Source of the DNA: DASVRA01 sp036388855
GTDB taxonomy: Bacteria > Pseudomonadota > Alphaproteobacteria > Caulobacterales > Caulobacteraceae
NCBI GenBank assembly: GCA_036388855.1
Contig: DASVRA010000037.1
Coordinates: 1-59,882, forward strand
Reading direction: 5' to 3'
DNA: 59,882 nucleotides
Shown here: in pieces, positions 36,301 to 42,766 of the stretch
Layout: each line of letters begins with the position of its first letter
How positions within the stretch are numbered: the first letter of the stretch is position 1
Position numbers and translations under genes: made by a program
The notes under the pieces: generated by a model
Told to the model about the DNA's origin: nothing
What the model saw: the letters and a program-made list of their open reading frames with translations, nothing else
The model's database searches: none

Positions 36301-36893
36301 AGCTGCCGCTCTCCCGGGTGGAGGACCAGCCCTACATCCACTACCGCAAGGGCTCGGTGGTCATGTACCGCCTCCAGGACGAGATCGGCGAGGCGGCGGT
36401 CAACACCGCGCTGAAGCGGCTGCTGGCCCACTACGCCTTCAAGGGCGCGCCCTATCCGACGACCCTCGATTTTTTACGCGAGATCCGGGCAGTCGCGCCC
36501 GCTGACAAGCAGGCGCTGATCACCGATCTGTTCGAGCGGATCACCCTCTACGACGTGAAAACCACGAGCGCGGAGGCGAGGAAGCGTGCCGACGGCCGCT
36601 ACGACGTGACGATGACGGTGAGCGCGCGCAAACTCTACGCCGATGGGCAGGGGCGCGAGCGGGCGGCGCCGATGAACGAGGTGCTGGACGTGGGGCTGTT
36701 CCTGGCCGAGCCGGGGAAGAAGGCGTTCGCGGCGGACAAGGTGCTGACCTTCCGCCGCCTGCCAATCCGGTTGGGCGAGCAGGTGCTGCGGTTCACCACG
36801 GCGCGGGCGCCGGTCTACGCGGGCGCCGATCCATACAACAAGCTGGTTGACCGCAACTCCGAGGACAACCTGCTGCGGGTGACGGCGCGCTAG
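33318..36893 (+). CDS. ABC-2 permease fused to M1-family aminopeptidase
   Basis: A 1191-residue fusion. The N-terminal about 570 residues hold some 12 hydrophobic segments of an ABC-2-type permease (for example AALSFLSIPLAIALGSV and ILTAAVVVFAATGVFIFIN, the last before the extracytoplasmic part). The remaining about 600 residues are an M1 zinc peptidase with HEIAHQWWGH (zinc ligands from residue 929) and the downstream Glu of the motif in FLVETLAQYSAL; the N-terminal M1 beta domain precedes it. The peptidase would lie in the periplasm beside the export channel. The architecture is known from other proteobacteria with unsettled function; the cargo here is unknown. Confidence 0.9.
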   Translation: MFARVAAFEFRYQLRQPLFWIVCLFFALMTFGAVTVEQISIGSGGNVNENSPYAVAQIHLVWSVFYMFVTAAFVANVIVRDDETGFGPIVRTTRLRKADYLYGRFAGAFAAAALSFLSIPLAIALGSVMPWLDPDKVGPLLPGSYLFAYFALALPSLLFTGALFFALASVTRSTMWTFFGAVVLFVLWFVANAWAQGRTELEQIAALLDPFGMTAYDLATRYWTASERNALVPDLSGVLLQNRLLALGLSAALLALTYALFRFEERAGRARRRRERGGAASAPPAGPLPDPEFGRRAAWAQLLARTRFDVAQAVKSPVYAVLLALGLINAIGALWFGNELYGAQIHPVTRAMIQLLEGAFTILTLIIAIFYAGELVWRERDRRTEEIVGAAAAPDWAFLFPKVLAIVIVLVSTLLVSVLAAVLVQALRGYTHFELDKYLLWYVLPQSIDWTLVAILAVFLQVVSPHKFIGWLLMLAYVVLRFALPNLGLEHNLYRFAETPSVPLSDMNGMGRFWIGAAWLRLYWAAFCVILLVLSYGLWRRGADTALRARLSSLPRRLNGPAGAILTAAVVVFAATGVFIFINTNVWNDYRTDRDDERWQARFEKTLLRYESVPQPRIVDERLDVDIRPRQRRVVTKGVYVIQNRTAEPLREVHLRFPRELKMRSLIVGGARPERAFDDLNYRIFTFDTPMRLGERRTVAFTSTLEQRGFRNNRDLTEVVGNGTFLNDRLITPSLGIDRKELLRDRSVRRRNKLPPDLRMPKLGTPGADRFNALSRDSDWVTASIRVATDADQIAIAPGQRVSERVADGRRVAEFRTRAPIMRYFSVQSARYAVKRDQHRGVDLTVYYHPAHAYNVERMIASMKRSLDYLQAAFSPYQFQQMRFLEFPAFQGRFAQSFAGTVPWSEELGFIADFKDPEKIDYVTYVSAHEIAHQWWGHQLSPADEQGSTFLVETLAQYSALMVMKHTYGPDLMRRFLKFELDRYLRDRGGEAVEELPLSRVEDQPYIHYRKGSVVMYRLQDEIGEAAVNTALKRLLAHYAFKGAPYPTTLDFLREIRAVAPADKQALITDLFERITLYDVKTTSAEARKRADGRYDVTMTVSARKLYADGQGRERAAPMNEVLDVGLFLAEPGKKAFAADKVLTFRRLPIRLGEQVLRFTTARAPVYAGADPYNKLVDRNSEDNLLRVTAR

Positions 36894-36900
36894 GTGGTCC

Positions 36901-37000
36901 GCCTCGTCCTTCGACAGATTCAGGATGAGGCTACTGCTAGCCTATCCATATCGGGCGTATCAGTAGAAAGCCTCACCCTGAGCCTGTCGAAGGGCGAGGC
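36901..37000. repeat. Intergenic 31-bp imperfect inverted repeat
   Basis: Copies at 36901-36931 and 36970-37000 are inverted and match at 27 of 31 positions, with a 38-bp loop. The pattern with CCTTCGACAG is a REP-like intergenic repeat widespread in alphaproteobacteria. It lies between the tail-to-tail genes and may also end transcription. Confidence 0.8.
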
Positions 37001-37010
37001 TTGCGGGCCC

Positions 37011-38453
37011 TCAGGCCGCCCGTCCGGTGATCTGCGCCAGGGCGGCCAGGATCTGGGTGATGTCGTAGGGTTTGCGGATGATGGGCACGCCGAAGCCTTC
37101 CGGCGCTCCTCGATTTTCGCCGTACCCGGTGGCGAACAGGAAGGGTGTGCCGCGCGCCGCCAGCGCCTCGGCCACCGGGCGCACCGAGACGCCGTTGAGG
37201 TTGGCGTCGAGCACCGCCGCCTCGATCGGGCGGTCGAGCAGGCCCATGGCTTCGTCCAGTTCGGCGGCGCAGCCGACGATCTCGGCTCCCGCTTCCTTCA
37301 AGCCATGCTCGAGTTCGAGCGCCAGAAGCGCGGCGTCCTCGACGATCAGCACCTTGAGGCCGCGCACATCGCGGGGACCGGGCGACGCGGCGCCCACGGA
37401 GGCTCCGGCGCCTTCGACGGGTGCGGCGGCGGCTTGCACGGGGCGCGGCTCGCGTTCGGCCAGAGCGCCGGCGTCGCCGCGCAGCACCGCGCGCACGCCG
37501 CCGGGGCGGAACTCGATCTGGGCGGAGCCGCCGAGTTCTCGGCCGGTGACCTCCTCGATCAGGAGGCCGCCGAAGCCGCGGCGGCTGGGAACGCCGATGG
37601 CGGGACCGCCGCGCTCGGTCCACTCCAGTTCGAAGCCGTCGCCGATGCGGCGCCAGCGGACCTCCACCTGGCCTTGCGGGGTGGAGAGGGCCCCATATTT
37701 TGCGGCGTTGATCGCCAGTTCGTGCAGCGCCAGCGACATGGCGTTGGCGGCGCGGGGATTGAGGAACAGCTCGGGCCCCTCCCAGCGGGTCTGGCCGGGA
37801 GCCAGGCCGCCGAGTTCGGCGGAGGCTAGGTGGTGCAGTTCGGCGCCGCGCCAGCGGGTGGCGGTGAGCAGCTCCTGGGCCGAGGCCATGGCCTTCAGCC
37901 GGCCGGAGAAGGCCTTGAGGAAGCCGTCCAGCGACACCGCCCGGCGGGCCGATTGGGCGGCCAGCGACTGCACCGCCGCCAACACGTTCTTCACCCGGTG
38001 GTCGAGTTCGGCCAGAAGGGTGGCGCGTTCCTGGTCGCGCGCGCCGCGCTCCAGCTCCATCGCCAGGGTGATGCCGGCCAAGCGGGCGGCCGCCTCCAGC
38101 GCCTTCAGCGTCTCCGGCGGCGGCAGGGCGGATGCGCCGCCACCGAGAGCCAGGGCGCCGAGGTCCACCCCGCCGCTGTCCACCACGGGCCCGGCGAACC
38201 AGACACGCCGCTGGGCGACGGCGCCCGTGTCGGGACGGAAATCCGGCTGCTCCAGGGCCAGCGCGGCGATCGACGCGGCGGCGACGTCTTCGCGCGTGAT
38301 CCCGCAACAGGCGAGGATTTCGCGGCCGTCGCGCGACACCAGCAGCGCCCATTCGGCGCCCGCGAGGTTGGCGATGGCTTCCACCAGGCTCTGCAGGCGC
38401 GAGCCGCCGTCGCCGCCGTTCGATCCATGGGCGTTCGCCGGCTGGGGGATCAC
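37011..38453 (-). CDS. HWE-family sensor histidine kinase with C-terminal receiver domain
   Basis: A 480-residue cytosolic hybrid. Residues about 20-170 look like a GAF-type sensor; residues about 190-380 are an HWE kinase with the phospho-acceptor ELDHRVKNVLAAVQ and the ATPase with LHELAINAAKYGAL and GGLLIEEVTG; after an Ala/Pro linker, residues about 345-470 form a receiver (VLIVEDAALLALELE, VLDANLNG with its Asp, and the late Lys in IIRKPYD). The start is GTG 38451-38453, with GGAGG upstream at good spacing. HWE and related HisKA_2 kinases feed the PhyR-NepR-EcfG stress pathway, and two EcfG promoters lie in the genes just to the right, though this kinase's own target is not shown by the sequence. 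Confidence 0.85.
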   Translation of the reverse strand: MIPQPANAHGSNGGDGGSRLQSLVEAIANLAGAEWALLVSRDGREILACCGITREDVAAASIAALALEQPDFRPDTGAVAQRRVWFAGPVVDSGGVDLGALALGGGASALPPPETLKALEAAARLAGITLAMELERGARDQERATLLAELDHRVKNVLAAVQSLAAQSARRAVSLDGFLKAFSGRLKAMASAQELLTATRWRGAELHHLASAELGGLAPGQTRWEGPELFLNPRAANAMSLALHELAINAAKYGALSTPQGQVEVRWRRIGDGFELEWTERGGPAIGVPSRRGFGGLLIEEVTGRELGGSAQIEFRPGGVRAVLRGDAGALAEREPRPVQAAAAPVEGAGASVGAASPGPRDVRGLKVLIVEDAALLALELEHGLKEAGAEIVGCAAELDEAMGLLDRPIEAAVLDANLNGVSVRPVAEALAARGTPFLFATGYGENRGAPEGFGVPIIRKPYDITQILAALAQITGRAA

Positions 38454-38603
38454 CCGCGCGGCCCTCCGCTGAGGCGCTCGGCGGGTGGAACTCCTACGCT
38501 CATTTCCATGGCAAAGCTTTGCTTGCGCCCCACTCGCGGACGAGTCTACTGGAACCCCGCCCGTTGTCGAAGCCGATAATCGCCTCCGCTCGTGGTTTCC
38601 AGC

Positions 38604-38628
38604 GGAACGGCGCGGCGGGGGCGGCGTT
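38604..38628 (+). promoter_or_regulatory. EcfG-type (general stress) promoter
   Basis: Perfect GGAAC (38604-38608), 16-bp spacer, CGTT (38625-38628), 43 bp before the ATG of the DUF883-type gene, between it and the divergent HWE kinase gene. Confidence 0.65.
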
Positions 38629-38671
38629 TGTGCAGCGTCTCTCTTCAACCCGGAACCCCGGAGGATAACCC

Positions 38672-38968
38672 ATGGCCGCAACTTCCAGCCTGAACCCCGC
38701 CCTTGACGAAAACCGCACGGACGGCGGCGAAGGCGGCAGCGAACGCTCCCTGCAGGACATGGCGCGGCGCGCCGAGCAGGCCGTGCACGAGGGCCTCGAC
38801 ACCCTGCGGCTGCGCTCGATGGTCTACCGCGACACGGCGCGCGAGCAGATGGACCAGGCGGGGCGCTATGTGACCGGCCAGGTGCAGGAGCGGCCGCTGA
38901 CCACGACGCTGGCGGCGCTTGGCGTGGGCGTGCTGGTCGGCTTCATCCTGTCCGGCGGGCGCCGTTGA
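38672..38968 (+). CDS. DUF883/ElaB-YqjD-like membrane-anchored protein
   Basis: A 98-residue protein with a helical, charged N-terminal part (SLQDMARRAEQAVHEGLDTLR and so on) and a single C-terminal membrane helix (TTLAALGVGVLVGFILSGG, residues about 77-95), the plan of the ElaB/YqjD/DUF883 family, which in E. coli anchors ribosomes to the membrane in stationary phase. GGAGG stands 7 bases upstream of the ATG. Its stop overlaps the TTG start of the next gene. An EcfG promoter is upstream, as expected for a stress gene. Confidence 0.8.
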   Translation: MAATSSLNPALDENRTDGGEGGSERSLQDMARRAEQAVHEGLDTLRLRSMVYRDTAREQMDQAGRYVTGQVQERPLTTTLAALGVGVLVGFILSGGRR

Positions 38969-39351
38969 TCAAGAAGATCGTCAATGTGGCGGTGGCGGTC
39001 CATCTGGTCGCCACCGCCGCCGTCATCATCCTGGTGGCGCTGGCGTTCGCGCTCTACTCGGTGCTGAAGCCGAACCTCGGCCCCGCCGGCGCCTCGGCGG
39101 CGGTCGCGGGCGTCTTCGCGGCGGTTCTGTTGGTGGCTGGGCTGATCATGCTCGCGCGCAGTCGTTCGCACCATGAGCCCCAACGCGAGGAGGGGGTGAT
39201 GGACAAGGCCATCGCCTTCGCCCGCGAAAAACCGCTGATCGCCGGCGGCGCCGCGCTGGTCGCCAGCTTCATCGCTCTGCGCAACCCAGGGATGCTGGCC
39301 ACCCTAGCCATGGGGCTGATGGCGCCAAAGCCGGACAAGAAGCGGCGCTAA
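38965..39351 (+). CDS. Small membrane protein of phage-holin-like type
   Basis: A 128-residue protein with two N-terminal hydrophobic helices (about residues 6-30 and 40-64), then a charged linker and a third weaker hydrophobic stretch (GGAALVASFIALRNPGMLATLAMGL). The start is TTG 38965-38967 overlapping the preceding stop, so it is translationally coupled to the DUF883-type gene. The pairing of DUF883-like with such a membrane protein (cf. YqjE/phage holin family) is common, and the pair probably acts at the inner membrane in stress. Exact role unknown. Confidence 0.7.
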   Translation: MIKKIVNVAVAVHLVATAAVIILVALAFALYSVLKPNLGPAGASAAVAGVFAAVLLVAGLIMLARSRSHHEPQREEGVMDKAIAFAREKPLIAGGAALVASFIALRNPGMLATLAMGLMAPKPDKKRR

Positions 39352-39430
39352 CTAACCGAGGGTCAATTCAGCACGGCTGGACGAAGGCTTCGGCTTCTAC
39401 TAGAACATACCAAGAACAATAGGGGCGGCC

Positions 39431-39775
39431 ATGCGCGAAGACGGCAAGATCGATTACGTGGAGCTCCCGGGAGCCGGCCGGCTGGCGGAGGCGAAGGGGT
39501 TCTATGCCGCGGCCTTCGGCTGGAGCTTCGTGGATTACGGGCCGGAGTACGCGGCATTCGAGGGCGCGGGCTTGGACGGCGGCGTCAACGATAGCGGCGA
39601 CGGGCTCGCGGCTCCTTTGGTCATCCTTTACGCCCGTGACCTGGAGGCGATGCAGGCGCGGGTGAGGGACTCCGGCGGCGAGATCACTCGGCCGATCTTC
39701 AGCTTTCCCGGCGGGCGGCGGTTCCATTTCCGCGATCCGGCGGGCAACGAGCTGGCGGTTTGGAGCGAGGGGTGA
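39431..39775 (+). CDS. VOC-family (glyoxalase-like) protein
   Basis: A 114-residue single-domain vicinal-oxygen-chelate protein: KIDYVELPGAGRLAEAKGFYAAAFGW at the N-terminus and GGRRFHFRDPAGNELAVW at the C-terminus are the usual VOC opening and closing motifs, with Glu13 and the final Glu region as possible metal ligands. Substrate unknown; such proteins may be metal-dependent isomerases, dioxygenases or bleomycin-binding-like. Confidence 0.85.
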   Translation: MREDGKIDYVELPGAGRLAEAKGFYAAAFGWSFVDYGPEYAAFEGAGLDGGVNDSGDGLAAPLVILYARDLEAMQARVRDSGGEITRPIFSFPGGRRFHFRDPAGNELAVWSEG

Positions 39776-39813
39776 GGATCGCCTGTTCTTGAACATCCCG
39801 CGCTGGTTCCGCC

Positions 39814-39838
39814 GGAACCGCCCCCCTCCGGCGCCGTT
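39814..39838 (+). promoter_or_regulatory. EcfG-type (general stress) promoter
   Basis: Perfect GGAAC (39814-39818), 16-bp spacer, CGTT (39835-39838), 39 bp before the ATG at 39878. The GGAAC is also part of an inverted repeat GGTTCC-gcc-GGAACC. Confidence 0.65.
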
Positions 39839-39877
39839 CTCTTCGCAAATGAGAAAGCGCCCAAGGAGGACGGGGCC

Positions 39878-40255
39878 ATGAAGTTCTGGAAGTATCGCGA
39901 CCGGTCCGCCGTGGACGGCCACGGCAACTTCGTCGTCGGAGACGCGCCCAGGGTGGCGAGCACGGTCGGCCCGAGCGACGCCGATGTCCGCGAGGCCTAT
40001 AAAAAAGGCCGGCACGACGAGAAGGCGCGGCACAAGTCGCACCCGATCCTGGCGCTGATCGTGTTCGCGCTCGCGGTCGTGGGCGGCATCATGCTGTTCC
40101 TGGTGCTGCGCGAAGGTTCGTTCTCGAGCGCGGGCAAGGTGGCCGATCAGCAAGTGGCGGTGGCCAAGGCGGAGGGGCCGGACGTGGCCCGCAACGCCGC
40201 CTCCCAGGCGGGGCAGGCGGCGCGGGAAGCCACCGACGGCAATCCTTCGACATAA
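39878..40255 (+). CDS. Small single-pass membrane protein
   Basis: A 125-residue protein with a polar N-terminal half (KFWKYRDRSAVDGHGNFVVG, then KKGRHDEKARHKS) and one membrane helix at about residues 58-78 (LALIVFALAVVGGIMLFLVL), followed by an Ala/Gln-rich periplasmic or cytoplasmic tail (ADQQVAVAKAEG). GGAGG is 10 bases upstream. It lies downstream of its own EcfG promoter and is probably a stress-induced envelope protein. No family was recognised. Confidence 0.75.
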   Translation: MKFWKYRDRSAVDGHGNFVVGDAPRVASTVGPSDADVREAYKKGRHDEKARHKSHPILALIVFALAVVGGIMLFLVLREGSFSSAGKVADQQVAVAKAEGPDVARNAASQAGQAAREATDGNPST

Positions 40256-40294
40256 GGGTTTGAACTCCCGCGCCGGCCGCCGCATTAGGCTGGC

Positions 40295-41239
40295 ATGACA
40301 GCCGAACTCGTCGCCGAACCGCGAAACCTGTGCGAGGCGGCGAAGGCGATCCGCAAGATCGAGGTGCTGGTCAACCCGCTCTCGGGCAGCGTCGGCTCGG
40401 CCGCGCCGCAGGAGGCCGAGCAGCTGCTCTCCGAGTTCGGGATCGACTACAACATCACCGTGCTGGAATCCGGCGAGGTGCCCCAGCAGGTGAAGGCTGC
40501 GGTTGAGGCTGCGCCCGACCTGGTGATCGTCGTGGCGGGCGACGGCACAGCGCGCGCTGTCGCCAACCTCTGTGGGCCGGAAGGCCCGCTGGTGGCGCCG
40601 CTGGCGGGCGGCACGATGAACATGTTGCCCCACGCCATCTACGGCGAGGTGGACTGGAAACAGGGGCTGATCAACGCGCTGACGGAGGGGGAGGTCGCGA
40701 CCATCTCCGGCGGGGAGGTCGACGGGCGCTCCTTCTATGTGGCGGCGATCCTGGGGGCGCCGGCCCTGTTCGGCTATGCACGGGAGGCGGCGCGCGAGCA
40801 CCACTTCCTTCAGGCGATGCGTTACAGCCGCAACGCCTATGCCAAGGTGTTTTCCAACAAGGTGAAATATTCCTTCGATGGTTCGGAGCCGGACAAGGCC
40901 GAGGCCGTGGCCCTGCTATGCCCGCTGGTGTCCAAGAAGATGAACGACCAGCGTGCGCTGGAGGCCGCGGCGATCAATCCCAAGGGCGCGGCTGACGCCT
41001 TCAAGCTCGGCGTGCGGACCATGCTGTCCAACATCGCCGGCGACTGGCGGCGCGACCCGAACGTGACCACCGCCTGCATCCAGTCCGGCCGCGCCTGGTC
41101 GTCAGGCTCGCTGCCGGCAATCCTGGACGGGGAGCCGACCAAGCTGCACAAGGTGTCCGACATCCGCTTCCGGCCGAACGCCTTCCGGGTGCTGGCGCCG
41201 CCCTCGGCTCCGGAGCCGGTCAACCCGGTCACCGGCTGA
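40295..41239 (+). CDS. Diacylglycerol-kinase-family lipid kinase
   Basis: A 314-residue cytoplasmic protein of the DAGK catalytic/YegS-LcsA-type family that phosphorylates a lipid alcohol with ATP. The nucleotide-binding motif GDGTAR (in VVAGDGTARAVANL), the PLAGGTMNMLPH segment and the later DGE (ILDGEPTK) of the C-terminal domain are seen. It is followed 9 bp later by a phosphoesterase gene, so the two are probably co-transcribed. The lipid substrate is unknown. Confidence 0.9.
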   Translation: MTAELVAEPRNLCEAAKAIRKIEVLVNPLSGSVGSAAPQEAEQLLSEFGIDYNITVLESGEVPQQVKAAVEAAPDLVIVVAGDGTARAVANLCGPEGPLVAPLAGGTMNMLPHAIYGEVDWKQGLINALTEGEVATISGGEVDGRSFYVAAILGAPALFGYAREAAREHHFLQAMRYSRNAYAKVFSNKVKYSFDGSEPDKAEAVALLCPLVSKKMNDQRALEAAAINPKGAADAFKLGVRTMLSNIAGDWRRDPNVTTACIQSGRAWSSGSLPAILDGEPTKLHKVSDIRFRPNAFRVLAPPSAPEPVNPVTG

Positions 41240-41248
41240 CGGCCGCGC

Positions 41249-42094
41249 ATGGCGCGCATCCTCCACATCACCGACATCCATTTCGGCTGCGAGAACAAGG
41301 CCGCGGTCGAGGCCGCGCGCCAACACGCGATCGAGGGCGGCTACGACCTGATCGTCCAGTCGGGCGACATGACCATGGTCGGCTGCGAGCCGGAGTTCAG
41401 GATCGCGTCCGAGTGGCTGAAGACCCTGCCCCAGCCGCGCATCGACACGCCCGGCAACCACGACACGCCCGAGTTCGACGTGCTGGCCCGCGCCTTTCAA
41501 CCGTGGGACCTCTACAGCCGCTACATCGGCGAGCCCTGGGGAATGGGCGTCTTAGCCGAGGGGGTGGCGGCGGAGGCGATGAACACCTCGCGCGGGGTGC
41601 AGCTGCGGCTGAACTGGTCAAAGGGCGCCTGCCGGGCCGAGGACGCGCGGCGGGTGTGCGCCAACCTGTCGAAGGCGCCGCCGGGCGCGCTGAAGGTGGT
41701 GGTCTGCCACCATCCGCTGCTGGAGGTCACCGGCGGCCCGATGACCGCGCGGGTGCGGGGCGGCGAGGAGGCGGCGCGCATCGTCGCCGAAGGGGGGGCC
41801 GACCTGGTGCTGACCGGCCATATCCACATGCCCTTCGCCCATCCGCTGCCGTTCGGCGACGGCAAGACCTATGCGGTGGGCGCCAGCACGCTGAGTCTGC
41901 GCGAGCGCGGGGTTCCCCCCGGCTACAACGTCATCATCGCCGATGAGCGCCAGATCCACGTGACTGCCATGGGCTGGGTCGGGGGTAAGTTTGAGGCGCA
42001 GCGCAGCTGGGGCTTCGACCGGCGCGGAGCCCCGCCGGCGGCAGCGTCCGCACCGCCGGAGGATGAGCCGCTGGCGCTGGCAAAATCCGCTTGA
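41249..42094 (+). CDS. Metallophosphoesterase (calcineurin-like)
   Basis: A 281-residue calcineurin-fold phosphoesterase. The five metal motifs are present: DIHFG, GDMT, GNHD, CHHP and GHIHMPF. The substrate is unknown; the neighbour is a lipid kinase, so a lipid or sugar phosphate is a guess. It ends 33 bp before the S24-family regulator. Confidence 0.9.
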   Translation: MARILHITDIHFGCENKAAVEAARQHAIEGGYDLIVQSGDMTMVGCEPEFRIASEWLKTLPQPRIDTPGNHDTPEFDVLARAFQPWDLYSRYIGEPWGMGVLAEGVAAEAMNTSRGVQLRLNWSKGACRAEDARRVCANLSKAPPGALKVVVCHHPLLEVTGGPMTARVRGGEEAARIVAEGGADLVLTGHIHMPFAHPLPFGDGKTYAVGASTLSLRERGVPPGYNVIIADERQIHVTAMGWVGGKFEAQRSWGFDRRGAPPAAASAPPEDEPLALAKSA

Positions 42095-42126
42095 TTTCCT
42101 AAAACAGCGGTTTATTTTCTCTGTCC

Positions 42127-42765
42127 ATGCCCGCGCTCAGCCACGGCGAAGTCTGGTCGGCGATCGACGCGCTCGCGCGGCGGTTCGACATGAGCCCCTC
42201 GGCCCTGGCCAAGCTGGCCAAGCTCGACCCCACCAGCTTCAACAAGTCCAAGCGCGTCTCGCCCGAAGCCCGCCCGCGCTGGCCCTCGACCGAGAGCATC
42301 GCCAAGGTGCTGGACGCCACCGGCGTCAGCTTCGCCGACTTCGCCGCCATGGCGGGCGGCCGCGCGGGCGGAGCGCTTCGGCCCGTGCCCCTGATCGGCA
42401 TGGCCCAGGCCGGCGGCGAGGGCTATTTCGACGACGCGGGTTTTCCCGTCGGCGGGGGCTGGGATCACATCGACTTCCCCGGCGCCGCCGACGAGGGCGC
42501 CTATGCGCTGGAGATCTCCGGCGACTCCATGGCGCCTCTGTATCGCGACGGCGACCGCATCGTCGTCAGCCCGCGGCTTGACCGGCCCCGCAGGGGCGAC
42601 CGGGTGGTGCTCAAGACGAAGGCCGGCGAGGTGATGGCCAAGGAGGTCGGCCGCATCACCGCCACCAAGGTCGAACTGAAGTCGCTGAACCCCGACTACC
42701 CCGCCCGCACCCTGGACCTGAAGGACGTCGCCTGGATCGCGCGCATCCTCTGGGCTAGCCAGTAG
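42127..42765 (+). CDS. S24-family HTH transcriptional regulator
   Basis: A 212-residue LexA/phage-repressor-like protein. Residues about 10-70 form a helix-turn-helix (SPSALAKLAKLDPTSFNKSK), and residues about 105-205 a Peptidase_S24 fold with the serine in EISGDSMAPLYRDGD and the catalytic lysine in VVLKTKAGEV. The cleavage dipeptide AG may be the one in GMAQAGGEG (about residue 97). A self-cleaving repressor triggered by RecA is possible, but many such proteins act without cleavage. Upstream at 42102-42113 lies the small inverted repeat AAAC-agcg-GTTT, a possible self-operator overlapping the likely promoter or ribosome-binding region. Confidence 0.8.
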   Translation: MPALSHGEVWSAIDALARRFDMSPSALAKLAKLDPTSFNKSKRVSPEARPRWPSTESIAKVLDATGVSFADFAAMAGGRAGGALRPVPLIGMAQAGGEGYFDDAGFPVGGGWDHIDFPGAADEGAYALEISGDSMAPLYRDGDRIVVSPRLDRPRRGDRVVLKTKAGEVMAKEVGRITATKVELKSLNPDYPARTLDLKDVAWIARILWASQ

Positions 42766-42766
42766 C

